Of a stretch of 7,291 nucleotides of DNA, positions 1-6,270 are shown piece by piece; position 1 is the stretch's first letter, and every line of letters starts with the position of its first letter. A program made the position numbers and the translations under genes. The notes beneath the pieces were generated by a model. It had not been told where the DNA came from, did not search any database, and worked only from the letters and a program-made list of their open reading frames with translations. Where the stretch lies: NCBI GenBank assembly GCA_030432455.1, contig JAUIHC010000147.1, positions 1-7,291 of the forward strand, written 5' to 3'. The DNA comes from Phycisphaerae bacterium (GTDB taxonomy: Bacteria; Planctomycetota; Phycisphaerae; Phycisphaerales; SM1A02).

Positions 1-1417
1 CGGCGAAGGCCTCCTCCACCGCGTCCACGGCCGCAGCCACCAGCGCGCGGACCTCGGGATCGATCGGCTTCCCGGCGCGGATCGACTCCACGCCCGGCTC
101 GGTCTGCAGTTGGAAGTTCTTGATCGCCGCCTTCCGCCGGAGTCCGGGGGCGAGAAGCGCCTCGATGCCCACCGTGGACGCCTCGCGGACCATCGCCGTG
201 AGGATCGCCTCCCGCAACGCCTTCTCCGAGTCCGCGTCATCGACCTCCGTGGCGGTGCCGAGCCTCATCAGAACCGTTCGAGAGTCGTCGGGCGCGATGG
301 CCACGAACGCGTCCACGACGCCCATGAGCATGTCGATCGCCCCGTCGCGGTAACCGGCGATCGCCGCCGCATCGGTGCGACTCGCGGGCGTGCGGCGAAG
401 GACGCGGAGGGCGGAGGCGAAGGCTTCCTCGAGTCGCCAGCGCGCCTCCCAGGTCGGCAACGCCGCGATCTCCGCCATCCCCGCGTTCACCTCGTCGAGC
501 CCCGAGGACTCGGGGGCGGGGACCAGTGCGACCGGCCCGTCACCAGCGGCCCCGGCGTACAAGGCGATCTGCCCGAGCTCAGCCTCGATCAGGTCGAGTT
601 CCGCCGCCGGAGCGTCCCCGACGGCGTCGCGGGCCTGCTGGAGCGTGGCCAGAAGTCCGTCGTCGCCCTGAAGAAGACGCGCCGCGGCGCGGGGTCCGGT
701 CTCGACCAGGGTCCGCTCGAAGCGGTCGAGTTGTCCCCGAAGGAGTCCGTACCAGTTGGGCACGAAGGTCGGATCGATCTCGATCGCGTCCCGGAGTCGC
801 TTGACCGACCCCTCCCACTGCGACTCGGTCTGGAGTGGGGCCGCCCGCCAGGCCGCCTCGAGGGTCGTCCCTCGGACCGCGGCCGCCAGCCGGGGATCCA
901 CGCTGGCGGTCCGGGCCATGGTGGCGTCGAGTTGCTGGAACCGTCGTCCGAGGCTCGAGTAGGCGCGATCGCGGTCGGGAAGCGGCGTGAGTTCGCGTCC
1001 GAAGACGAACACCCGCGACTCGTCGAGGACCCGACCCAGCAGCTCGGCCCGAACGGTCTCGGCGTCCTTTCCGTCCTGCGGACTGGCCTTCTCCGCCTTG
1101 GCGAGAAGGACACCGAGCAGCCGGTTGTACTCCTCCAGCGCATCGAACTCGGTCTCCGGCCGGATCGACTCGATCGCGGTGATGGCCTTGTCGTAGTAGG
1201 CCATCTCGAACGGCGCCTTGCCGATGCCGCGGAGGTACTGCTGGACGGCCTTGTCGGGGAGCCCCTCCGCGAAGAGCTCGTCCCCCTTGGCGATGTGCTT
1301 GACCGGGTCGTTGCGGTACTGGACGAGCACGATGCCGCCCACGACCGCCAGACCGACGGCCAGGACACCGAGGACGATCGCGAGGAACTTGACGTTGAGC
1401 TTCTTCTTGGTGGCCAT
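1..1417 (-). CDS. Membrane-anchored TPR-like protein, 3' end beyond window
   Basis: About 472 codons are visible; the frame runs off the left edge without a stop, so the C-terminus is missing. The N-terminus is MATKKKLNVKF followed by a hydrophobic segment at roughly residues 10-33. This suggests a cytoplasmic basic tip and an uncleaved signal anchor, with the rest outside the inner membrane. Residues about 36-70 (motif GDELFAEGLPDKAVQQYLRG) have the small/large residue pattern of a tetratricopeptide repeat. A second TPR-like helix pair lies near residues 200-225 (SVKRLRDAIEIDP). The rest is Ala/Glu/Arg-rich and probably helical, with no catalytic motif seen. The start is the first ATG before the anchor; no clear Shine-Dalgarno precedes it. 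It lies 137 nt downstream of the EpsI-like gene on the same strand. TPR proteins are common at exosortase/exopolysaccharide loci, so a scaffolding role there is plausible but inferred. I do not recognise a named family. Confidence 0.8.
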   Translation of the reverse strand, partial: MATKKKLNVKFLAIVLGVLAVGLAVVGGIVLVQYRNDPVKHIAKGDELFAEGLPDKAVQQYLRGIGKAPFEMAYYDKAITAIESIRPETEFDALEEYNRLLGVLLAKAEKASPQDGKDAETVRAELLGRVLDESRVFVFGRELTPLPDRDRAYSSLGRRFQQLDATMARTASVDPRLAAAVRGTTLEAAWRAAPLQTESQWEGSVKRLRDAIEIDPTFVPNWYGLLRGQLDRFERTLVETGPRAAARLLQGDDGLLATLQQARDAVGDAPAAELDLIEAELGQIALYAGAAGDGPVALVPAPESSGLDEVNAGMAEIAALPTWEARWRLEEAFASALRVLRRTPASRTDAAAIAGYRDGAIDMLMGVVDAFVAIAPDDSRTVLMRLGTATEVDDADSEKALREAILTAMVREASTVGIEALLAPGLRRKAAIKNFQLQTEPGVESIRAGKPIDPEVRALVAAAVDAVEEAFA

Positions 1418-1554
1418 CGTGATTGGAGACCTTGGAAGACGGGTTCGGAGATCGGGGATCCGAAGTCGGGGGGCGGAGCGTCGGCGGCCCGCGACGTGGG
1501 GACTGGTGGAGCGGCCGGTCGAGGGACCGGCACGGACTCAGATGGTTCGTGGAC
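1418..1554 (-). other. Intergenic gap between EpsI-like and TPR-like genes
   Basis: This 137-nt non-coding gap separates two same-strand genes. It contains one perfect hairpin close to the upstream stop codon (listed separately). A weaker inverted repeat lies at 1444-1449/1459-1464 (TTCGGA, 9-nt spacer, TCCGAA). I see no convincing promoter hexamers and no ribosome binding site before the ATG at 1417. The six-codon frame that begins inside the EpsI stop (ATGA overlap, ending at 1538) is too short to call. Confidence 0.5.
1514..1531 (-). terminator. GC hairpin after EpsI-like gene, possible terminator or attenuator
   Basis: A perfect 7-bp stem (GCCGGTC / GACCGGC) closes a 4-nt loop. It begins about 24 nt after the EpsI-like stop codon in the direction of transcription. 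No T-run follows, so it is not a classical intrinsic terminator. It could be a 3'-end stabilising hairpin, a partial attenuator, or chance in GC-rich DNA. Confidence 0.35.
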
Positions 1555-2439
1555 TCATGCCGACCGCTCCAGGCGCGTGCGTTCCTCGACGGTCGGCCAG
1601 TCGGGGAGGCACTTCATGACCTCGGGGATCAGTCGCGGCAGGATGTCCTCCGCGACCTCCAGGAAGCGCCTGACGACGGCATCGTCGGGCTCGCCGGTCG
1701 TCAGTCGCCCGGAGTAGGACAACTGCACCTTGCAGTAGTACGCGTACTTCTCCCCCGGATCGAACGCCATCAGGCGGACGTCGCGGGCACTGGGAGCGAT
1801 CCGGCCGTTGGCGATGAAGAAGTAGCCGCCGACCTGCCGCGAGGACGGATCGCCGGGGACATTCTGGAACTCGGTGACGGTCATCCGAACGACGCCGTCC
1901 ACCTCGCCCACGGGAAGATGGATCGGCACCACGTTGCCGACCGCGTCGGTGGACTCGAGGCGGGGATACGGTCGGCCGGTCGCGACGTTGACCGGAGATC
2001 CGTCGGTCGTCGCCCCCGGATGCTCCACCGTCACGTCGAAGATCGTGGCGACCATCGACTGCGAGAGCCCCGCCGCGTCCCAGCATCGTTCGGGGACGTG
2101 CGGGACATCGTCGATCATGCCGGTGTAGTACGCGACGTGGACCACCACCTGGCCGCCGTCGGACTCGTATCGACGGTCGAGGTACTTGTCGGTGCCGAGC
2201 GACTCGATCATCTCCGCACCGAAGACCCCGTCCTTGATCGGCGTCCCCTTGGCGTCCCGGGCGCGGGTCCAGGGTCCCAGCGGCACCGGAACCGTCGAGA
2301 GATCGGCCGCGAGCGGAACCGCCTCCTTGCGAAGGTGGATCTCCAGTCGGGCGATCACGATCGGGATCGTGGCGACGCCGACGCCGAACACGACGAGCAG
2401 CGCGACGAAGGCGGCGAGGACGGATCGATGGAACCGCAT
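1555..2439 (-). CDS. epsI: EpsI-like exosortase-associated protein
   Basis: A 294-residue protein with an N-terminal membrane anchor (roughly residues 7-31) and a soluble domain expected on the periplasmic side. The hallmark is HVPERCWDAAG at residues 114-124, which resembles the His-x-Pro-x-x-Cys segment of EpsI/DUF3485 proteins. A second Cys is at 236 in a YAYYCKVQL strand, and GGYFFIANGR (204-213) and VVVHVAYYTG (98-107) fit the family's beta-strand pattern. EpsI occurs either as a C-terminal domain of exosortases or as a separate neighbour; its exact biochemical role is not settled. Here it is a separate gene whose ATG shares one base with the exosortase stop (TGATG), so translational coupling is likely. 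The frame remains open upstream into the exosortase gene, but only the ATG at 2439 gives a proper signal anchor, so I reject the longer version. The family assignment is by motif and position; I could not run a profile search. Confidence 0.82.
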   Translation of the reverse strand: MRFHRSVLAAFVALLVVFGVGVATIPIVIARLEIHLRKEAVPLAADLSTVPVPLGPWTRARDAKGTPIKDGVFGAEMIESLGTDKYLDRRYESDGGQVVVHVAYYTGMIDDVPHVPERCWDAAGLSQSMVATIFDVTVEHPGATTDGSPVNVATGRPYPRLESTDAVGNVVPIHLPVGEVDGVVRMTVTEFQNVPGDPSSRQVGGYFFIANGRIAPSARDVRLMAFDPGEKYAYYCKVQLSYSGRLTTGEPDDAVVRRFLEVAEDILPRLIPEVMKCLPDWPTVEERTRLERSA

Positions 2440-3404
2440 CAGCCGCCCCCCCCGTCGTCCGGCACCTCGACCACCAGTCGCTGGACGACGGACATGATGC
2501 CGAGGAACACGAGGAAGGCGGGCACGAGCCAGACGAAGCCGACGAAGGCGTGGAACTGCCCGCCCGCGAAGCCGACATCCCAGAGGCTGAGCACGCCGAG
2601 GGTGCCGACCCGGAGCATGTTGACGAAGACCGCGACCGGCACCCCGAGGGCGATCAGCAGGATCCGCTGCCACCACGCCTTGAGTCCGACATACGCCATC
2701 AGCGTGCCGAGCGCCATGAACGCCACGAGCATCCGCATGCCCGAACACGCCTCGGCGATGTTCAGGGCGTTGGGATTGCCGAGGTCGTCGATCACGGTGA
2801 TGGTGTTGCCCGCGATGTCGGCGTCGATGTTCAGCAGTCGCAGCAGGAAGTAGCCGCCGGTGGCGCTGATGTCCTGCAGCTTGTAGGTGAAGTGGCTGAT
2901 GATCCGGTCGGTGTAGGTGAATCCGAAGGCCACCCAGTAGGCGAGCGGGAACCAGAGGATCCGCGTCGCGGCCCACCCCATCAGCAGCAGCGTCTCGCCG
3001 AGGATGGTCACCGCGAATCCGACCTGACGGGCGTTGTGGTGCACGACGAACCAGCTCGGGCCGACCACCGACACGAGATAGAACGCCAGCCCCAGCAGCA
3101 CCGGCACCAGCCCCAGCCACGCGGGCCGGAACGGCTGCAGCGAGAGCAGCCGCTCCCGCTCCCGCCAGATCAGCCAGGCGACCAGCCCCGGCACGATCAG
3201 CGTGTGCCCCCAGTCGGACGGGAAGCGGATCGCGAACTCGACCTGCGAGCGGAAGAACACGAAGAAGACCGCGATGTTCGCGGCCAGAAGCACGATTCCC
3301 GCGACCAGCAGGCCGCGCGACGACAGCACCAGCGTGTCGGACGCGGCAGACACGCCGCCACTCGGGCCCGTCTTGGAATCAAGCGCGGTCACGAACATCT
3401 CCAT
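2439..3404 (-). CDS. xrt: Exosortase (membrane cysteine protease/transpeptidase)
   Basis: A 321-residue integral membrane protein with about eight hydrophobic segments (near residues 30-52, 67-80, 95-114, 127-162, 222-241, 247-275 and 284-307). Three residues match the exosortase/archaeosortase active site: Cys220 in EACSGMR, Arg265 in VFVNMLRV, and His285 in FHAFVGF. The N-terminal DWGHTLIVPGLVAWLIW matches the family's conserved His-Gly-x-x-x-Pro region in style. Exosortases cleave proteins with a C-terminal sorting signal (PEP-CTERM or variants) and sit at exopolysaccharide loci. No such substrate is visible here. Start choice is uncertain: the frame extends to an ATG at 3518, but the extra 38 residues are Arg-rich and look non-coding. 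ATG at 3404 and ATG at 3398 are close alternatives, neither with a well-spaced Shine-Dalgarno. The stop overlaps the EpsI-like start by one base. I cannot assign the exosortase subtype from sequence alone. Confidence 0.92.
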   Translation of the reverse strand: MEMFVTALDSKTGPSGGVSAASDTLVLSSRGLLVAGIVLLAANIAVFFVFFRSQVEFAIRFPSDWGHTLIVPGLVAWLIWRERERLLSLQPFRPAWLGLVPVLLGLAFYLVSVVGPSWFVVHHNARQVGFAVTILGETLLLMGWAATRILWFPLAYWVAFGFTYTDRIISHFTYKLQDISATGGYFLLRLLNIDADIAGNTITVIDDLGNPNALNIAEACSGMRMLVAFMALGTLMAYVGLKAWWQRILLIALGVPVAVFVNMLRVGTLGVLSLWDVGFAGGQFHAFVGFVWLVPAFLVFLGIMSVVQRLVVEVPDDGGGG

Positions 3405-3608
3405 CGGCCGCCCGAGGCCGTCGATCCAGCCGTGATCCCGGCTCCTGGTGATCGCCGGACATCCCTCCGGTCGCCGCCGTACGGCAACGCCCACCCGGAG
3501 GGTTCGGCATTCTGCCACAGTTGTGCGACCGGCGAGCCATGGCGGTCGAGCGACCCCGTCGTCGTCCCGAGCCTCCGGTCCCCGGATCGCTCGGGCGGTT
3601 CGGAAGGC

Positions 3609-3623
3609 CGCGGCTCCGCCGCG
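3609..3623 (-). repeat. Short perfect GC hairpin
   Basis: CGCGGC and GCCGCG flank a 3-nt loop (TCC on the plus strand), giving a 6-bp perfect stem just beyond the larger hairpin that follows the OPX gene. Two hairpins in series after a stop codon support transcription end or 3'-end protection, but short GC palindromes arise easily in DNA of this composition. Confidence 0.3.
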
Positions 3624-3630
3624 AGTGGCC

Positions 3631-3657
3631 GGCGGGCCCCGATGACCGGAGCCCGCC
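3631..3657 (-). terminator. Strong hairpin after OPX gene, probable terminator without T-run
   Basis: A 10-bp stem (GGCGGGCTCC pairing with GGGGCCCGCC, one G-T wobble) closes a 7-nt loop. It starts 11 nt after the OPX stop codon. No T-run follows in either direction. Position and strength suggest the end of the OPX transcript; the missing T-run means factor-dependent termination or simple 3'-end stabilisation is equally possible. Confidence 0.5.
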
Positions 3658-3667
3658 TCTGATGCGA

Positions 3668-5146
3668 TCAGTTGCCGTTGAATCCCGCGAACGGCGGCGG
3701 GCCGAACACATCGTTGCCGAAGTTCCGGTCGAGCAGGAATCCGAAGCCGTAGGTCATTCGGAAGCCGTTTCGGATGACCGCCAGCGGAGCCGCCCAGAAG
3801 TTCGTGCCGATGTGGATGTGGTCGTCGCGACGGATGAAGAGGTCCGGCTCGGCCCGGTTCATGATCGCCGCGAGGTTCACGCGGAGCGTGGCCTGACGAT
3901 CGTCGCCGATCTTGCGGGTGAAGTCGACCCGCTCGGGGATCGCGATCGCGTTGAGTCCACCGGCCGCCGCCACGAGTCGGCTCAGGGTGAGACGGCCGGC
4001 GATCGGAAGCTGGTAGACGCCGGGGCGGGCGATCTCGCCGTCGATGTAGACCACGCCGATCTCGGGGGTGTCCACATAGACCCGGTCGCCCGGACGGATG
4101 ACGATGTTCTGATCACTGTCGCCCTTGGCGAGGGCCTGGTAGTCCACCTCGATGATGCGGGTCGCGTACGGGCTCGGCGTGTCGTCGGCGACCGGCGCCA
4201 CGGAGCGACGGGACGTGACCGGACGGAGCCCGCGAGCCGCGGCGTCCTCGGGGGTCAGACGGACCCATTCCTGACGCTCGGCATCGAACACGAAGGTGTC
4301 GCCGCTGGGGACCTGCACGCCGGAATCGGCGTCGGTCGCTTCGGTGGACTCGGTCTCGGACAGATCGTCGATGTCGATCGGGGGTGTGTCCTGCGACGCC
4401 ATCGCCGCGGGACTGACCCCGTCGAGAGCCTCGATCAGGGCGTCGATGTCGCGGATGTCCATCCCGTCGCCGGCCTCGTCGCCGGAGGCTCCCGCCCCAC
4501 CCCGCTCGTAGCCGGGCTTGACGTTCTCGTCGATGGCGACTTCGCGGATGACGAGGATGCGACGCGTGGTGGCCGCGGTGCCACCGGCCAGGGCGATCGC
4601 GTCCATGACCCGGAAGTCCGGGCGGGTCAGAGCGTAGATGCCGGTGCCCGAGACGGATCCGTAGATCGTGAACTGGAAGCTGCGACCGTCCTCCAGGACC
4701 ACCGTCACCAGCGGATCGGAGATCAGCGACCGCAGGGTCTCGATGATCTGCTCCTGAAGCTCCTCGATCGTGCGGCCGGCGGCCTGCACGTCGCCGATGG
4801 TCGGCAGCCGGATCATGCCCGACTGGTCGATCACCCGGACCGAGACATCGGTCTGGTTCGCGGCGACGAGTTCGTAGATCTCGACTCGGACCACGTCGCC
4901 GGGAGCGAGGCGGTACTGCAGCTCGTTGGGAACGAGATCCTCAGGCGTCGGCTTGGAGGACATCGGGTCGTACCCGACCTCCCGCTCGATGATGTCGATA
5001 CGATCGAGGATCGGCATCGAGGTCGGCGTGTGCTCGTAGTACCCCGTGACGCTCGGGTTGAAGAACGAGTCGACCTCGCACCCTCCGATCACCATGAACG
5101 AGGTGATCGAGCAGATGGCGAGCAGCAGCGCGGTGATGGTTCGCAT
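3668..5146 (-). CDS. Polysaccharide export (Wza/OPX-type) outer-membrane lipoprotein
   Basis: A 492-residue precursor. Residues 1-22 are a lipoprotein signal peptide ending VIGG before Cys23, so the mature protein should be lipidated. Residues about 77-152 form the polysaccharide export domain (YRLAPGDVVRVEIYEL, then MIRLPTIGDVQAAGRTIEEL). An SLBB-type domain starts at about 158 (FTIYGSVSGTGIYAL, then MDAIALAGGT). A long acidic, Ser/Thr/Asp-rich insertion follows at about 206-327. The SLBB tail then resumes (IIEVDYQALA, IVIRPGDRVYVD). A second SLBB-type unit covers about 365-447 (VYIDGEIARPGVYQLP, LVAAAGGLNA, FIRRDDHIHIG). Proteins of this family form the outer-membrane conduit for exopolysaccharide or capsule. 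The frame extends to an ATG at 5233, but the ATG at 5146 places the signal peptide exactly at the N-terminus, so I chose it. No clear Shine-Dalgarno is seen. It lies upstream of the exosortase on the same strand, consistent with an exopolysaccharide locus. Confidence 0.92.
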   Translation of the reverse strand: MRTITALLLAICSITSFMVIGGCEVDSFFNPSVTGYYEHTPTSMPILDRIDIIEREVGYDPMSSKPTPEDLVPNELQYRLAPGDVVRVEIYELVAANQTDVSVRVIDQSGMIRLPTIGDVQAAGRTIEELQEQIIETLRSLISDPLVTVVLEDGRSFQFTIYGSVSGTGIYALTRPDFRVMDAIALAGGTAATTRRILVIREVAIDENVKPGYERGGAGASGDEAGDGMDIRDIDALIEALDGVSPAAMASQDTPPIDIDDLSETESTEATDADSGVQVPSGDTFVFDAERQEWVRLTPEDAAARGLRPVTSRRSVAPVADDTPSPYATRIIEVDYQALAKGDSDQNIVIRPGDRVYVDTPEIGVVYIDGEIARPGVYQLPIAGRLTLSRLVAAAGGLNAIAIPERVDFTRKIGDDRQATLRVNLAAIMNRAEPDLFIRRDDHIHIGTNFWAAPLAVIRNGFRMTYGFGFLLDRNFGNDVFGPPPFAGFNGN

Positions 5147-5331
5147 GGCCGGACCCGAACTCCGATTCTCGGTGCCTGTGGTGTGTCCCCACGGAGACGC
5201 ACCTGCCTCCAGAAGATGCCGCTGAGACGGCACCTCGACCCCGATCGCGCCGAACGACGACGTCCCGGAGCGTCCGGTTCATCGGCCTGCCATGGCAGCC
5301 TCGTTGAGGAATACGCCGCGATTCTCGGCCG
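5147..5331 (-). other. Intergenic region upstream of OPX gene
   Basis: A 185-nt non-coding gap between pyrB and the OPX lipoprotein gene, the likely site of a promoter for the export gene. It contains a perfect 12-bp palindrome, CTGCCATGGCAG, at 5287-5298. The 10-mer CGATTCTCGG occurs twice on the plus strand, at 5163-5172 and 5319-5328. No confident promoter hexamers and no obvious T-run terminator after pyrB were found. Open frames crossing this gap are Arg/Gly/Ser-rich and lack coding character. Confidence 0.45.
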
Positions 5332-6258
5332 TCAGTTGTCGCCGCCAGCCGCCGCCAAGGCGTGCTCAAGCACCGCCATGCGGACCGCGACCCCGCGACG
5401 CACCTGTTCGAGCACCACGCTGCGGGCCGGATCGTCGAGCACCTCGTCGTCCAGCTCGACCCCTCGGTTCACCGGCCCCGGATGGAGGATCGGGACCTCC
5501 GGCGCGAGCCGATCGGCCCGCGCCCGCGTCAGACCGAAGGCATGGCGATAGTCGTCCGCCACCGCCCGACCGGCACTTCGCTCCCGCTGGATCCGCAGCA
5601 TCATCACGGCATCCGCGGTGTCGATCACGGCATCGAGGTCGTGGGCCACCGTCACCGCGGGCGAGAGATCGGCGAGTCGCCAGGGGACCAGCGACGCCGG
5701 TCCGGCGAGCAGAATGTGCGCTCCCATCGCGGTGAGACCGTGGATGTTCGAACGGGCCACCCGACTGTTGAGGATGTCGCCGACGATGAGGATCCGCCGG
5801 TCCTCCAGCGAGCCGAGCCGGTCGCGAAGCGTCGAGAGATCGAGCAGGGACTGGGTCGGATGCTCGTGCCGCCCGTCGCCCGCGTTCACCACCGGAAGGC
5901 CGGTCGCGTCACGCACGATCCGCGGTCCGCCCGACTGGCCGCACCGGACCACGAGGGCCTGCATCCCCATCGCCGCCAGATTCGCCGCGGTGTCTCGAAG
6001 CGACTCGCCCTTGCTGGCGCTCGATCCTCGACCACTGAGGACCACCGGGGCGTGGCCGAGGCGATGGACCGCGGTCTCGAAGCTGCACCTGGTCCGGGTC
6101 GAGTCCTCGAGAAACATCAGTCCCACGACGGCGCGGCTCGCGGGCGGCGGTCCGCCCTGCTCGAGCCGGGGCAGCCAGTGGTCCGCCCGATCGAGGAGCG
6201 CCTCGATCGAGGGTCGATCGAGGCCGCGGAGACCGAGGAGCGAGGCGTCGTGCGTCAT
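5332..6258 (-). CDS. pyrB: Aspartate carbamoyltransferase catalytic subunit
   Basis: A 308-residue cytoplasmic enzyme, a normal length for the family. It condenses carbamoyl phosphate with L-aspartate to N-carbamoyl-L-aspartate, the committed step of pyrimidine synthesis. The carbamoyl-phosphate motif STRTR is at 53-57 (DSTRTRCSFE). SSASKGES at 79-86 supplies the active-site Lys83 of the neighbouring subunit. Arg105 and HPTQ (133-136) follow. The aspartate-binding half shows VGDILNSRVARSN (159-171), LRIQRER (221-227) and HPGPVNRG (259-266). All key residues appear intact. The ATG at 6258 lies 12 nt after the stop of the upstream hypothetical gene, so the two are probably co-transcribed. There is no Shine-Dalgarno. 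No pyrI or pyrC follows; the next gene is for polysaccharide export after a 185-nt gap. The motifs distinguish it from ornithine carbamoyltransferase. Confidence 0.97.
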   Translation of the reverse strand: MTHDASLLGLRGLDRPSIEALLDRADHWLPRLEQGGPPPASRAVVGLMFLEDSTRTRCSFETAVHRLGHAPVVLSGRGSSASKGESLRDTAANLAAMGMQALVVRCGQSGGPRIVRDATGLPVVNAGDGRHEHPTQSLLDLSTLRDRLGSLEDRRILIVGDILNSRVARSNIHGLTAMGAHILLAGPASLVPWRLADLSPAVTVAHDLDAVIDTADAVMMLRIQRERSAGRAVADDYRHAFGLTRARADRLAPEVPILHPGPVNRGVELDDEVLDDPARSVVLEQVRRGVAVRMAVLEHALAAAGGDN

Positions 6259-6270
6259 GCGACGCGGATG

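Larger units (their letters stand above)
3405..3667 (-). other. Intergenic leader upstream of exosortase
   Basis: A 263-nt region between the OPX gene and the exosortase. At its OPX end are two GC hairpins (3631-3657 and 3609-3623). Near the exosortase it holds an 8-bp inverted repeat (3463-3470/3495-3502) enclosing a perfect 10-bp palindrome, GCCGTACGGC, at 3476-3485, plus an interrupted palindrome GGCATTCTGCC at 3506-3516. The part from 3405 to 3518 would be coding if the exosortase starts at the upstream ATG. No recognisable -35/-10 pair was found, but a promoter for the exosortase genes is most likely here, given the hairpin that follows the OPX gene. Confidence 0.45.

Noticed and set aside
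110..1717. Long plus-strand open frame (535 codons) opposite the TPR-like gene and the end of the EpsI-like gene
   Set aside because: It is antisense to two better-supported genes and runs across the gap between them. Its product is dominated by Arg, Gly, Asp, Val and Leu with no domain or signal. GC-rich codons on the minus strand remove stops from the opposite frame.
1423..2853. Plus-strand open frame (476 codons) opposite the EpsI-like gene and part of the exosortase
   Set aside because: Low-complexity His/Arg/Asp-rich product, antisense to motif-supported genes, and crossing their boundary.
1555..3120. Longer version of the EpsI-like protein (521 codons), as if fused to upstream sequence
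   Set aside because: The extra N-terminal part is the exosortase gene read in the wrong frame and is Arg/Gly/His-rich. The ATG at 2439 gives a normal membrane anchor and the typical overlap with the exosortase stop.
3506..3516. Possible -10 element (CAGAAT on the minus strand) within GGCATTCTGCC
   Set aside because: No matching -35 hexamer at a suitable distance, and the site is also a simple interrupted palindrome; not enough to call a promoter.
3405..3518. Extended exosortase N-terminus starting at ATG 3518
   Set aside because: The additional 38 residues are Arg-rich and unlike exosortase N-termini, which begin close to the first membrane segment. Not excluded, but less likely than ATG 3404 or 3398.
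2550..3662. Plus-strand open frame (370 codons) opposite the exosortase
   Set aside because: Product is an Arg/His/Glu/Gln/Pro-rich stretch typical of an antisense frame to a hydrophobic membrane protein; the opposite strand has the intact exosortase active site.
3521..5551. Plus-strand open frame (676 codons) opposite the OPX gene
   Set aside because: It spans the OPX gene, an intergenic gap and the end of pyrB on the other strand. The Asp/Val/Arg/Gly-rich product has no recognisable motif.
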